A stretch of DNA of 64,000 nt, taken from positions 1-64,000 of the forward strand of contig URFZ01000002.1 of the NCBI GenBank assembly GCA_900547165.1, read 5' to 3'. This document shows positions 1-9,415 of the stretch, piece after piece (position 1 is the first letter of the stretch; every line of letters starts with the position of its first letter). The notes under the pieces are model-generated. The model saw only the letters and a list, made by a program, of their open reading frames with translations. It was not told where the DNA came from and ran no database searches. This DNA comes from an uncultured Eubacteriales bacterium. GTDB taxonomy: Bacteria; Bacillota; Clostridia; Oscillospirales; UBA644. A program made the position numbers and the translations under genes.

Positions 1-55
1 AACCCGCAACCTGCTGATTACAAATCAGCTGCTCTGCCAATTGAGCTACACCAGC
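1..55 (-). tRNA. tRNA-Thr (anticodon TGT), 3' end cut by window edge
   Basis: Read on the minus strand the gene starts with acceptor GCTGGTG at 55, followed by a TA, a D arm (GCTC...GAGC), an anticodon arm GCTGA-TTTGTAA-TCAGC with anticodon TGT (threonine), and the beginning of the variable loop and T stem. The remainder of the T arm and acceptor lies beyond position 1. It has its own strong promoter at 99-127. Confidence 0.93.
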
Positions 56-98
56 GATGAGTCTTCACCAAACGTCGAGTCTTTTTCAACGCTTACTG

Positions 99-127
99 AT
101 TATACCATATAATCAAACGGCTGTCAA
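99..127 (-). promoter_or_regulatory. Promoter of tRNA-Thr
   Basis: On the minus strand a consensus TTGACA (122-127) and TATAAT (99-104) are separated by exactly 17 bp; the -10 is also preceded by TGG (extended -10). The tRNA 5' end is about 45 nt downstream. It is back-to-back with the holA promoter. Confidence 0.85.
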
Positions 128-160
128 GCCCTTTTTGTGAACTTTTTCGATTTTTTGATA

Positions 161-189
161 TTGACAACATCGCTTCATAATTGTATAAT
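161..189 (+). promoter_or_regulatory. Promoter of the holA operon
   Basis: TTGACA at 161-166 and TATAAT at 184-189 with a 17-bp spacer, a perfect housekeeping sigma-A promoter. The first gene, holA, begins about 40 nt beyond the expected transcription start. Confidence 0.88.
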
Positions 190-236
190 AGGGATATATT
201 AAATAATAAGTAAGAAAATGAGAAAGGGTGAATCTC

Positions 237-1259
237 GTGGCTTCTAAAAATGCGGTCGGATCGGAACTTATAACCGAACAACTGAAAAGCGGCGAGTTTT
301 CCCCCGTGTACTATGTTTTCGGCAACGAACCGTATCTGAAATTCTTTTGGCTTGAAAAACTGCGTGACGCATTCCTGCCCGAGGACGTCCGTGACGACGT
401 GACATACCGCTATGACGGCGAAACGCTTTCCTCAGAAGAGTTTGAATCCGCAGCAGGTTCGTTTTCGATGCTTTCGGAAAGAAAGGTCGTTATTGTCAAA
501 GACCTGCCCCTGAACGGCGACGTCGCGGCTTTTTGCCTGAAAAATCCCGATGTGTTCGCGCCCGACGGTATGATAATCTTTTACGATACGAAAGACGATT
601 ATGACAAGAAGTCGGAGAACGCAAAAAAATTTATCGACTTGATAAGCGAAAAGGGCAGCCTTGTCCGTATAGATTCCCCCGATGAAAAAACGCTTGTGCG
701 CTGGATAGGCAAACAATGCGCCATTGAGGGACTTACCGTTTCCGAATACGATGCAAAATATCTGCTTGACTGCATAGGTCCGTCAATGCTTGCCCTGCGC
801 TCCGAAATAGAAAAAATCAGGTTTTATACCGATGACGGCAGGCTCAAAGCCTCCGATGTGGACGCGATATGTCATAATTCCGCAGAGGTCAAAGGCTATC
901 TTATCACAAATGCCATTATCGAGAGTGACCCCGGAAAGGCATTTTTACTGATTGAGGATTTTCTGAAAACGAAAGACGGCAACGAACAGATTCTTGCGGC
1001 GACCGTGTTCGGATATATCGGAAAACTTTGGAAGGTCAAACTTCTGCTCGACCTCGGCAGTTCGGATTCCGAAATAGCGAAAGCGATAGGCGTCAAAAAC
1101 GCGTTTTCATATATCAAATGCGCAAAAAAACATTCGGTCGAAGATATTGATGACGCTGTTGAAATATGCGTCAAAGCCGATATTGCGCTGAAATCGACCG
1201 CAACACCTCCGAACGCCGTACTTTATCGCCTTGTCTCGGAACTGACGGAGCGCTTATGA
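237..1259 (+). CDS. holA: DNA polymerase III subunit delta
   Basis: About 340 residues, the usual length of HolA, the clamp-loader subunit that opens the beta sliding clamp at the replication fork. The N-terminus (SPVYYVFGNEPYL) is the typical HolA opening, followed by the family's AAA+-like region and helical C-terminal collar domain (RLVSELTERL end). Two GTG codons are possible: 228 and 237. The ribosome site AGAAAGGG (221-228) touches the first but sits about 8 nt from the second, so GTG 237 is preferred. It is the first gene after a strong promoter and overlaps rnmV by 4 bp (ATGA). Confidence 0.92.
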   Translation: MASKNAVGSELITEQLKSGEFSPVYYVFGNEPYLKFFWLEKLRDAFLPEDVRDDVTYRYDGETLSSEEFESAAGSFSMLSERKVVIVKDLPLNGDVAAFCLKNPDVFAPDGMIIFYDTKDDYDKKSENAKKFIDLISEKGSLVRIDSPDEKTLVRWIGKQCAIEGLTVSEYDAKYLLDCIGPSMLALRSEIEKIRFYTDDGRLKASDVDAICHNSAEVKGYLITNAIIESDPGKAFLLIEDFLKTKDGNEQILAATVFGYIGKLWKVKLLLDLGSSDSEIAKAIGVKNAFSYIKCAKKHSVEDIDDAVEICVKADIALKSTATPPNAVLYRLVSELTERL

Positions 1260-1846
1260 TAACCGTTGACAGAATAGTTGTCGTTGAGGGCAAATACGAC
1301 AGGATAAAACTTGCGGGAATACTTGACGCAACGGTTATATGTACCGATGGGTTCGGCATATTCAAAAATGAGGGACTTAAAAAGACGCTTCGGGCGCTTG
1401 CGGAAAAACGCGGCTTGCTCATTCTGACGGACAGCGACAGCGCGGGATTTACCATACGCAATTACATTGTCAATCTCGTCGGCGCAAAAAACGTTGTGAA
1501 TGCGTATGTCCCCGATATAAAAGGCAAGGAAAAACGCAAGGCTCACGCTTCTGCGGAGGGCACGCTCGGTGTTGAGGGCGTAGACGAGTCGGTTATTCTT
1601 TCCGCGCTTGAAAAGGCGGGCGTGACCGCAAGCCGAACCGAACGGAAAAAATATCTGACAAAGACCGACTTTTATCTGCTCGGGCTTTCGGGCGGCGAAA
1701 ATTGTTCCGCGCGCAGAGATCTGATAAAAAAAGAACTCGGACTTCCGAAAAAAATGTCCTCGAATGCGCTTATTGAAATACTGAACATAATGCTCTGCGA
1801 AGATGAATTTCACGCCCTGTTGAAAAGATTGGAGAAATTGAAATGA
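1256..1846 (+). CDS. rnmV: Ribonuclease M5 (5S rRNA maturation)
   Basis: 196 residues. RNase M5 cuts the 5S rRNA precursor in Firmicutes. The N-terminal Toprim domain is clear: the acidic motif with VEGKYD (Glu11, Asp15) and DSDSAG (Asp59, Asp61) that binds Mg2+. The C-terminal half carries the usual basic region seen in RnmV. The start is the ATG overlapping the holA stop by 4 bp, giving a family-typical length; a longer reading frame upstream lies inside holA and is rejected. Translational coupling to holA and to the next gene (another ATGA overlap) suggests one transcript. Confidence 0.92.
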   Translation: MITVDRIVVVEGKYDRIKLAGILDATVICTDGFGIFKNEGLKKTLRALAEKRGLLILTDSDSAGFTIRNYIVNLVGAKNVVNAYVPDIKGKEKRKAHASAEGTLGVEGVDESVILSALEKAGVTASRTERKKYLTKTDFYLLGLSGGENCSARRDLIKKELGLPKKMSSNALIEILNIMLCEDEFHALLKRLEKLK

Positions 1847-3051
1847 CATATACGTTTACAACCGATGTGACGGCGGAAGAGATTGAAAAGTTTCTTGCCG
1901 CGCTTCCGCATTACAATGTGATGCAATCTCCCTCATGGGCGCAGGTCAAACCCGATTGGTCAAGTATTCTTTGCGGAGTACGCGATGAGAACGGCACTCT
2001 CTGCGGCTCTGCGCTTCTTCTTATACGCCGTCTGCCGCTCGGCTTCAAAATAGCGTATTCTCCGCGCGGATTTATCGCCGATTATTCAAACGAGGAACTT
2101 GTTTCCGTTTTTGTTTCGGGGCTTCGCGATTACTGCAAAAAGATCAGGGCATACGTCCTGCGAATTGATCCAGAGATACGCATAGGCAGTATTTACAAAG
2201 GTGAAAAGACAGAGAATAAGACGGGGCTTGAGCAACTTGAACTGCTCAAAAAACAGGGCTTCCGTCACATGGGTTTTGCCACGGATTTCAACACCTACAC
2301 CCAACCGCGTTTCAATGCCGAATATTCGCTTGTCGCGGAGGACGGGCACGCGCTGACGGACGAAGAAATCCTGAGCGGATTCGATAAAAAACTGAAAAAA
2401 TTTATCGGCGCGTATACCGAAAAACGCGGCATATTTTTCGAGACCGACCTCTCCGAAAACGCCGTTGAAGAATTTGTGCGCATTTCGGAGCATACGGAAC
2501 AGCGCCAGCATATTTTGCTCCGCGATGCGGAATACTTTACCCGTATGAAAAAGGCGTTCGGGGATAACCTTGTCATCATGTTTGCAAAAATGGATCTTGA
2601 CAGGTTCGAAAAGTTTTTGGACACTCAGCCGGACGACGAGCAGACCCGCGCCGACAGGACGGAGGCAAAAAGACTGCGCGAAGAAAAAGGAAACATCGTC
2701 GATATGTCCGCGGTGCTGTTCCTTAAAAGCCGAGACACCGCATATCTGATGTATTCGGGCTTTGACGACAGTGTTTATCCGCGTTTTCGCACCACCAATC
2801 AGATAAGGTTTGAGGCGATGCGCCGTTTCCGCGACGAGGGACTTTCGACATTCAGTTTTATGGGCATACACGGAGACTTAAACGACACTCTTTCGGAGTT
2901 TAAGTTGAAATTCAATCCCGTAGTCGTTGAATTTGCGGGCGAGTTTGAAATGCCCGTGCGTCCGCTGACATATAAATTTATGGCGAAAGCGTTCCCGAAA
3001 GCAAAAAAACTGTATATCGGGCTTATGTTGAAACTTAAAGGAAAGAAATAG
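1843..3051 (+). CDS. FemABX-family peptidoglycan bridge aminoacyltransferase
   Basis: 402 residues, the length of FemA/FemX/MurM proteins, which transfer amino acids from aminoacyl-tRNA to the stem peptide of lipid II in the cytoplasm. N-terminal features such as MQSPSWAQVKPDW and the RRLPLGFKIAYSPRGF region are characteristic, as are the two GNAT-like halves and the charged segment around residues 260-290 corresponding to the family's coiled-coil arm; the late motif (TNQIRFEAMRRFRDEG...FSFMGIHGD) is the second-domain signature. Which amino acid is transferred cannot be read from sequence. Starts in a 4-bp overlap with rnmV. Confidence 0.88.
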   Translation: MTYTFTTDVTAEEIEKFLAALPHYNVMQSPSWAQVKPDWSSILCGVRDENGTLCGSALLLIRRLPLGFKIAYSPRGFIADYSNEELVSVFVSGLRDYCKKIRAYVLRIDPEIRIGSIYKGEKTENKTGLEQLELLKKQGFRHMGFATDFNTYTQPRFNAEYSLVAEDGHALTDEEILSGFDKKLKKFIGAYTEKRGIFFETDLSENAVEEFVRISEHTEQRQHILLRDAEYFTRMKKAFGDNLVIMFAKMDLDRFEKFLDTQPDDEQTRADRTEAKRLREEKGNIVDMSAVLFLKSRDTAYLMYSGFDDSVYPRFRTTNQIRFEAMRRFRDEGLSTFSFMGIHGDLNDTLSEFKLKFNPVVVEFAGEFEMPVRPLTYKFMAKAFPKAKKLYIGLMLKLKGKK

Positions 3052-3090
3052 AAAGATACTTTGATTTGCCTTGCAAAGAAAGGTTCGGAC

Positions 3091-4584
3091 ATGAAAAAAT
3101 ACGTTCTTGCTCTCGACGAGGGAACAACAAGTGCCCGTGCGGTCGTTTTTGACGCAAAAGGAAAAGTCGTCTCCGTTTCGCAGAGAGAGTTTGCGCAGAT
3201 CTATCCGAAAGAGGGTTGGGTCGAGCACGACCCGATGGAAATTTACTCTTGCCAGTACGGCGTTATGACCGAGGCGATAACCAAAATGGATATCGACCCC
3301 GAAGAGATCGCCGCGATAGGTATAACGAATCAGCGTGAGACGGCGGTCGTATGGGACAGACATACGGGCAAACCCGTTTACAATGCGATAGTTTGGCAAT
3401 GCCGCCGCACCGCGGAACTTTGCGAACAACTGAAAAAGGACGGATATGAAGAGTATATCCGCCGCGTGACCGGACTTCCGACAGACGCATATTTCAGCGG
3501 AACGAAAGTTAAGTGGATTCTTGATAACGTCGAGGGCGCCCGTGAACGTGCCGAAAAAGGCGACTTGATTTTCGGTACCGTCGATTCGTGGCTGCTTTGG
3601 AAACTTACGAACGGCAAAAAGCATTTGACGGACAGAACAAACGCTTCGCGAACAATGCTTTTTGATATCGAAAAACTTGACTGGGACGAAAAACTGCTTT
3701 CTCTTTTCGGTATCCCGAGAAGTATGCTTCCCGAAGTTTGCTGCTCTGCGTCCGATTTCGGCACGGTTAATATCCAAGGTACGGAGATTCCCGTTTGCGG
3801 CATAGCGGGAGACCAACAAGCGGCACTTTTTGGGCAGGGCTGCTTTGAAAAAGGCGATGTCAAAAACACATACGGAACGGGTTGCTTTTTGCTGATGAAC
3901 TGCGGTGACTCACCGATAATCAGTTCAAACGGTCTTATATCGACCGTTGCGGCCAGTTCCGATTGTAACAAAAAAAGTTATGCGCTCGAGGGTAGCGTTT
4001 TTGTGGGAGGAGCTGTTATACAGTGGCTTCGCGACGAACTCGGTTTTATTTCGGAATCGACGGACAGCGAATATTTTGCCCGCAAAGTAGATGACTGCGG
4101 CGGCGTTTATGTCGTCCCCGCATTTGCCGGTCTCGGTGCGCCTTATTGGGATATGTATGCGCGAGGAACGATAACCGGACTTACCAGAGGAAGCAACAGA
4201 AATCATATAATCAGAGCCGCGCTTGAATCTATTGCATATCAAACCGAGGATCTGCTCGAAGCCATGCGTGCGGATACCGGCAACCGTCTTAATTCTCTTT
4301 GCGTTGACGGCGGTGCGTGTGCAAACGGGCTTTTGATGCAGTTTCAGGCGGATATTTCCGCAACGGTTGTCAGACGCAGAAAAATGAGCGAAGCAACGGC
4401 TCTCGGTGCGGCGTTCCTTGCGGGACTGACCTGCGGCTTTTGGAAAAACGAAGAGGAATTGAAAGAACTGCTCTCACAGGAAGACATTTTTATGCCTAAT
4501 ATGGCATCCGATATACGAAACAAAAAACTTAAAGGCTGGCGGCGCGCCGTTGACTGCGCCCGCAGAGGGGAGATCGACGAATGA
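3091..4584 (+). CDS. glpK: Glycerol kinase
   Basis: 497 residues, typical of GlpK, which phosphorylates glycerol with ATP to sn-glycerol 3-phosphate. The FGGY-kinase N-terminus (LALDEGTTSARAVVFD), the substrate region GWVEHDPMEIY and TNQRETAVVWDRHTGKP, the catalytic region GIAGDQQAALFGQGCF and the C-terminal GGACANGLLMQFQADI are all present. The start is ATG 3091 behind AAAGG (about 8 nt); an upstream in-frame start lacks a ribosome site. It overlaps the following lipase-like gene by 4 bp, which suggests that glycerol released by that hydrolase is a substrate (inference). No glycerol facilitator gene is adjacent. Confidence 0.95.
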   Translation: MKKYVLALDEGTTSARAVVFDAKGKVVSVSQREFAQIYPKEGWVEHDPMEIYSCQYGVMTEAITKMDIDPEEIAAIGITNQRETAVVWDRHTGKPVYNAIVWQCRRTAELCEQLKKDGYEEYIRRVTGLPTDAYFSGTKVKWILDNVEGARERAEKGDLIFGTVDSWLLWKLTNGKKHLTDRTNASRTMLFDIEKLDWDEKLLSLFGIPRSMLPEVCCSASDFGTVNIQGTEIPVCGIAGDQQAALFGQGCFEKGDVKNTYGTGCFLLMNCGDSPIISSNGLISTVAASSDCNKKSYALEGSVFVGGAVIQWLRDELGFISESTDSEYFARKVDDCGGVYVVPAFAGLGAPYWDMYARGTITGLTRGSNRNHIIRAALESIAYQTEDLLEAMRADTGNRLNSLCVDGGACANGLLMQFQADISATVVRRRKMSEATALGAAFLAGLTCGFWKNEEELKELLSQEDIFMPNMASDIRNKKLKGWRRAVDCARRGEIDE

Positions 4585-5510
4585 AAATCAGCGAACTTCG
4601 CATACCGTCAACCGACGGCGTTCACGACCTTTACGCAAAACTTTACGAACCCGATGAGACCCTGAAAGCGCTTGTACAGATAGTTCACGGCATGGTAGAA
4701 CATATCGAGCGTTACGACCCTGTTATGCGGATTCTCTGCGAGAACGGCTTTGCAGTCTGCGCACACGACCATCTCGGTCACGGCAAGACCGTATCAGACG
4801 AGACCGAACTCGGCTATTTCGCCGAAAAAGACGGGTGGAGCGTACTTATAGACGACGTGCATACGGTTAAGACCGCCGTCCGTAAAAGACTTTCCGACTG
4901 CGGTGCAAAAACCGTGCTGTTCGGTCACAGCATGGGCTCGTTTGTTGCAAGACTGACATATGCCAGATATGACGATTATGACGCGCTTGTTGCCTGCGGC
5001 ACGGGCGGTAACAATCCCGGTTCGGGCTTCGGCGTGGTTATGACAAAGATAATTAAGGCGTTCAGGGGCAGTCATGCCCGTTCAAAACTTCTTTATGCGC
5101 TTGTGTTCGGAACATATAATAAGAAATTCGGCGCAACCGGCGGTTTTGAGTGGCTGACAAGAGATACTGATATGGTTGCAATACACGATGCGGATAAACT
5201 CTGCACTTTTGATTTTTCCGTTTCGGCGCTGCTTGACCTTATAACTCTGAACAGACGCGCAAATTCGAAAAAATGGTTTGAAGCGGTTGATACCGAAAAA
5301 CCCGTCTTGCTTATCGCGGGCAGCGACGACCCCGTGGGCAACTACGGCAAGGGCGTAAAAGAAGTGTATGACCGCCTTGTTGCGACGGGGCACAAAAATG
5401 TATCTCTTAAACTTTATGACGGCGCAAGGCATGAGATACTGAACGAAACAAACAGGGACGAAGTAAACAAAGACCTGACGGATTTTATCCGCTCGGTTAC
5501 GGAGGAATAA
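4581..5510 (+). CDS. Alpha/beta hydrolase, monoacylglycerol lipase-like
   Basis: 309 residues of the serine aminopeptidase S33/Hydrolase_4 group that contains monoacylglycerol lipases and lysophospholipases. Visible: oxyanion motif HGM (36-38), the AHDHLGHGKT strand, nucleophile elbow GHSMGS with Ser117, a late acid (Asp249/Asp250 in AGSDDP) and His284 (GARHE). No signal peptide, so it should act in the cytoplasm. It starts inside the glpK stop codon, and hydrolysis of an acylglycerol would supply glycerol to GlpK; this link is inferred from the operon only. A broader esterase role is possible. Confidence 0.82.
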   Translation: MKISELRIPSTDGVHDLYAKLYEPDETLKALVQIVHGMVEHIERYDPVMRILCENGFAVCAHDHLGHGKTVSDETELGYFAEKDGWSVLIDDVHTVKTAVRKRLSDCGAKTVLFGHSMGSFVARLTYARYDDYDALVACGTGGNNPGSGFGVVMTKIIKAFRGSHARSKLLYALVFGTYNKKFGATGGFEWLTRDTDMVAIHDADKLCTFDFSVSALLDLITLNRRANSKKWFEAVDTEKPVLLIAGSDDPVGNYGKGVKEVYDRLVATGHKNVSLKLYDGARHEILNETNRDEVNKDLTDFIRSVTEE

Positions 5511-5511
5511 A

Positions 5512-6975
5512 ATGAGCAAGGCAATCAATATCGGAAACAGACGCGAACTTTTCGTTGACGGCGAGATGTTCGAAAAACTCGGAGATACGGAGTTTGTTCT
5601 CCACCAACCCGAACCGCGTGAAATAGCGATTCGCAGAGACACTCTGGCGGATGACCACGCGACTTCGTATTACAGCATCATTCACAACGGCGAAAAGTAC
5701 ATTATGTTTTATACCGCGCACGGTTTCGGACAGAACAAGGCTGGGAACTGGCCGCAGCAGCATATCTGCCGCGCCGAAAGCGTTGACGGAATACATTGGG
5801 AAAAGCCCGATTTCGGGATTTACGAATTCCGCGGAACGAGACATAACAATATCGTATACTTTTTCGATTACGACCTGTTGGATAACTTCTATGCAATGTA
5901 CGACACCAGCCCGAACTGCCGCGAAGGAGAACGTTACAAGGCGCTTGCGGAACGTGTTATAAACGGTGTGGCTGTTTTGAGCGGCGTGGTTTCCCCCGAC
6001 GGAATCCATTGGCGCGACATCGGAACGGTTATAACAAAGGGTACATTTGACTCACTCAACACTCTTTATTACGACCCCGAAATAGGCAAGTACAGAGCGT
6101 TTTTCAGAGGCTGGCAGTTCCATGAACCGTCGCTGCATCTCGGCGAAACGTCAATGAATGATATACCGTCGTATCAGGCGACAGGCTGCCGCTGCATAAA
6201 GACCGCCGTCTCGGACGACTTCTATCATTGGAGCGAGCCGGAAGACCTTAAATACGGCGATCAGCCCGCATACCAACTTTATACGAACAATATAGCTCCC
6301 TACTACCGCGCCCCGCATATTATTTTCGGATTCCCGACCAGATATTACGATCGTCCGTGGACGAGAATGTATGAGGAACTGCCGAATCCCGAACGCCGTT
6401 GGACGGGCAGATATGCGATGACGGATGGTTTGTTTATGACGAGCCGTGACGGATTGAACTTCCACCGTTTTGACGATGTTCCTTTCTTCCCGTCGGGTAT
6501 CGAGGGCGACGGCAACTGGGTCTACGGCGACGCATACCCCGCGCACGGCATGGTTGAAACGCCGTCCGACAGAAAGAACGAGCCGAATCAGATCTCGATG
6601 TTTGCGCCCGACCTTGCGGAAAATGCGATAAGAAGATACGTTATTCGCCTTGACGGATTTGTTTCGCTTCATGCGAAATATCCCGATACGGAACTGCTCA
6701 CAAAGCCGTTTATCTTTGACGGCGACCGTCTCGAATTCAATTACAGAACGACCGTTTCGGGGCACTTCTACGTTGAATTTCTTGATGAAAAAGGCGTTCC
6801 GTTCAGAGGGTATGAGATGAAATATTGTGACGAGATGTTCGGCGACACCGTTGCCCGTGATGTTTCATGGCGTCGCAACAGAGACCTTTCCCCGCTCAAA
6901 GGAAAGACCGTCCGCATGAGAATCGTTATGCGCGAATGCGACTTGTTCTCTTTCCGTTTTTATAATAAAGACTGA
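5512..6975 (+). CDS. Beta-propeller glycosidase-like protein (GH32/43/68 fold), function unknown
   Basis: 487 residues, no signal peptide. The N-terminus (NRRELFVDGEMFE, then HQP and a run of repeated 'blade' strands such as YIMFYTA, RAESVDGIHWEKPDFGIYEF, SPDGIHWRDIG) is that of a group of proteins annotated as glycosyl-hydrolase-family-32/43-like five-bladed propellers. The DGIHW motif occurs in two blades. The C-terminal ~110 residues look like a beta-sandwich. The three catalytic acids of GH32/43 cannot be assigned with confidence by eye. The start ATG follows GGAGG and is 1 nt after the lipase stop, so it is part of the same transcript, which ends at the hairpin just downstream. Confidence 0.6.
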   Translation: MSKAINIGNRRELFVDGEMFEKLGDTEFVLHQPEPREIAIRRDTLADDHATSYYSIIHNGEKYIMFYTAHGFGQNKAGNWPQQHICRAESVDGIHWEKPDFGIYEFRGTRHNNIVYFFDYDLLDNFYAMYDTSPNCREGERYKALAERVINGVAVLSGVVSPDGIHWRDIGTVITKGTFDSLNTLYYDPEIGKYRAFFRGWQFHEPSLHLGETSMNDIPSYQATGCRCIKTAVSDDFYHWSEPEDLKYGDQPAYQLYTNNIAPYYRAPHIIFGFPTRYYDRPWTRMYEELPNPERRWTGRYAMTDGLFMTSRDGLNFHRFDDVPFFPSGIEGDGNWVYGDAYPAHGMVETPSDRKNEPNQISMFAPDLAENAIRRYVIRLDGFVSLHAKYPDTELLTKPFIFDGDRLEFNYRTTVSGHFYVEFLDEKGVPFRGYEMKYCDEMFGDTVARDVSWRRNRDLSPLKGKTVRMRIVMRECDLFSFRFYNKD

Positions 6976-6984
6976 TGATTCGAA

Positions 6985-7027
6985 AAAAATCCGCCTGCGG
7001 TGCATTTACACCGCAGGCGGATTTTTG
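6985..7027 (+). terminator. Bidirectional intrinsic terminator
   Basis: A perfect inverted repeat with arms 6991-7002 and 7009-7020 (CCGCCTGCGGTG / its complement), extended by flanking A/T pairs, with a 6-nt loop. A-rich before and T-rich after, so it can end the plus-strand operon (stop 6975) and also the minus-strand gene ending at 7068. Confidence 0.9.
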
Positions 7028-7067
7028 TTGTAAAACTATTTGTTTCTAATGTCTTTGCAACCGCTGC

Positions 7068-9248
7068 TTATTGCTCGTCGTTTGTATAAACGGTTTGGAA
7101 AGCGCCTGTTCCGTCATAAATCAAAATGATAGCCGAATCTGCGTTTTCTGCAAGATATACATATATGCCCTCACAGATTTTGAGATTGTCAAGATATATG
7201 TCTATTGCACAGCCGTTTTTATCAAAAACTCTGCAAAAATATGCGCCTATCTCGCTGTAAGTGTCGTCCGCATAGCATTTTTCGATATGATATGTTACGT
7301 CGCCTATTTTCTGCTCAAACACCGCAACATAGCAACCGAGGTAATCGGAATAATCCTTTACTCCGGCAGTTGCGTTGCCGCCTGTTATAACGGAAACGCA
7401 CTGTTCGTAAATGCCTTGAAGATATTCTTGTGACAGCCCGTTCGGGTGAGTGCTCTGCTCAAAATACGCGTAGTTTCCGCTTGTATAATACTCTGTGTCT
7501 TCTCCTCCGAGACCGGGGATTATATCAGAAAGATTTTCTTCGAGGTATTTTGCAAAATCTTCGCCGAGTACGTCGGGAACTTTTTCAATAATTTTCTGTA
7601 CGTTCTCCTGAATATCTGCGGCGATAGTGGTCGTGAAGTCCGTTTCTGTCAGTTTCAGTATATCGGTGAATTCAGGTACGTTGCCTGCCGTGGATTTGTT
7701 TTTTATTGCAAACCTGATATCTACGCCGTAGTTCGCGATGTTCTTGAATTCAACTTCAACTCCGTTGTCTGTTTTTATCGTTCCCTCAAAGGAGACCCCG
7801 AGTCCGGATGTCTTGGCTTCAACCTTGATTTTTCCGTCCTTTTTGTTGTGTGTGTATTTGAGCTCCTCTACGACGAATGTCCCGGCTATATTTAATTCTT
7901 CCGAAGAGCCTTCATCGGGGGTCTTGTATGTTGCAACGTATTCGTCTGCCGAGTTTGCAACGGTTCTTTCAATCACGACTTTCGTTTTGCCGCCTTTATC
8001 TGTAAAAGAAACGGTTATATTTCCTTTTTTCGGGTCTTTTCCGAAAGTTATCATGACCGTTTCTTCTTTATCTATCAGGTCGATTCTTACAACGTAATTG
8101 CCTTTGACGTAGATTTTTACGGTGAGGTCATCGCCCTCAATGTCGGAAAAGTCATCGGTCATGCCGGGAACATATGTCACAGAACCGAGAATGTCCTGTA
8201 CAAGTTTTGCGGCGTCGGTCGCTTTGACTGTATAAATGTTTGCGGTAACGGAAACGGTTTTTCCGTCGATCTCGATTTTTTCTTTTTCGGTTTTTCTTGT
8301 CTCTTTTATTGTTTTCAGAAATGCTTCATATATGTTTTCATCGTCATTCTTAGGTTCAAGATTGAGTGAGGCATCTCCGAAAATCTCTCCGAGTTGAGAC
8401 ATGATAAGTTGACCGATGTACGAGTTCTCAAAATTCTTTTGGATATTCTCGTCAACGGTTATTCCGTAAAGTTTATCTCCGAGCAGATTCGAACCGAAAG
8501 CCATGGATTTTGTATCCGTAAACGCGCTTACAGTAAGCAATTTTTCGTTGTCCGAGTCCATGTTTCCGTCTTTTGAAGAACCGACGAAAAGTTCAACTTT
8601 GCCGCATTTGTCTTTGACTATGTCTGCATTGAGTTGAAGCGCAATGTCAGACGGAAGAGTTGTCAGACCGGAACTGAGATTTGCGAACAATTCGTATGTA
8701 AGTCCCTTGTCTTCATCAAAATCTTTGAGGTTCTTGTAGATTTCGTTGTTTTCGAATTCCGCGTTCAGCGTGTTCTTCCACGCTTTTGCAACGTCGTCCT
8801 CGTCCCTGAAAATAACTTCTTTTGCGAGGAAGTATCCGCCTCCTGCCAAAAGCGCAAGAATGAGAACGAGAATTATGTAGAACAAAGGCTTTTTGTAAAG
8901 AGGTTTCTTTTTCGGCGTTTCCTCAATCACAGGAATTTCTCCGTCCGCTGCGGGAACTGTTTCCGTCGGAACTTCCGCCGTTTCGGTCGGAGTTTCTTCC
9001 GTTACGGGAACTTCTTCTCCTGCGTCGGATTTCGTTCCCTCGTCGGTCGCTGCTTCCGCCGCCGCGTCTTCTGCCTGTGCCGATTCAACTTTTTCGGTGA
9101 CAGCCTCTGCCGGTTCGTTTGCAACAGTTTCCTGTTTTGTTTCAGCCGTTGCTTCGGGTTCCTGTTGCCGGTTGTTTACGGGAGAGCCGCATTCGGGGCA
9201 AAAAGCCGCGCCCTCAGTCAACTCTGTTCCGCAGTTTGTGCATTTCAT
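7068..9248 (-). CDS. Membrane-anchored zinc-ribbon protein with large extracytoplasmic domain
   Basis: 726 residues. A zinc ribbon at the N-terminus (Cys3, Cys6, Cys17, Cys20; CTNCG and CPECG) is followed by a ~90-residue linker rich in Glu, Thr, Pro and Ala, one transmembrane segment (about 121-142), then ~580 residues outside the membrane rich in Lys, Asp and Thr with beta-strand character. I do not recognise the outer domain; its pattern of alternating strands ending in a short C-terminal sandwich (residues ~630-726) resembles lipoprotein-like beta repeats seen beside zinc-ribbon-TM anchors in Clostridia. GAGGGAAAAGG precedes the ATG. The ~100-nt leader holds a small hairpin (9306-9328), and a TATAAT-like -10 lies at 9353-9358 without a convincing -35. 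Confidence 0.75.
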   Translation of the reverse strand: MKCTNCGTELTEGAAFCPECGSPVNNRQQEPEATAETKQETVANEPAEAVTEKVESAQAEDAAAEAATDEGTKSDAGEEVPVTEETPTETAEVPTETVPAADGEIPVIEETPKKKPLYKKPLFYIILVLILALLAGGGYFLAKEVIFRDEDDVAKAWKNTLNAEFENNEIYKNLKDFDEDKGLTYELFANLSSGLTTLPSDIALQLNADIVKDKCGKVELFVGSSKDGNMDSDNEKLLTVSAFTDTKSMAFGSNLLGDKLYGITVDENIQKNFENSYIGQLIMSQLGEIFGDASLNLEPKNDDENIYEAFLKTIKETRKTEKEKIEIDGKTVSVTANIYTVKATDAAKLVQDILGSVTYVPGMTDDFSDIEGDDLTVKIYVKGNYVVRIDLIDKEETVMITFGKDPKKGNITVSFTDKGGKTKVVIERTVANSADEYVATYKTPDEGSSEELNIAGTFVVEELKYTHNKKDGKIKVEAKTSGLGVSFEGTIKTDNGVEVEFKNIANYGVDIRFAIKNKSTAGNVPEFTDILKLTETDFTTTIAADIQENVQKIIEKVPDVLGEDFAKYLEENLSDIIPGLGGEDTEYYTSGNYAYFEQSTHPNGLSQEYLQGIYEQCVSVITGGNATAGVKDYSDYLGCYVAVFEQKIGDVTYHIEKCYADDTYSEIGAYFCRVFDKNGCAIDIYLDNLKICEGIYVYLAENADSAIILIYDGTGAFQTVYTNDEQ

Positions 9249-9415
9249 ACCTTTTCCCTCCTGTGTGAAATAAGGTTGTTTGTTTTTCCTTTATTTTCTG
9301 TTTCAAGACCAACGGTTGCCGTTGTCTGAATCATAAATATATTTTAGTCTCTATTATATATAACGTTTCAGAAAACGGTTTGTGACATGTTTTTTGATTC
9401 TTTTATAAAAAGTTT

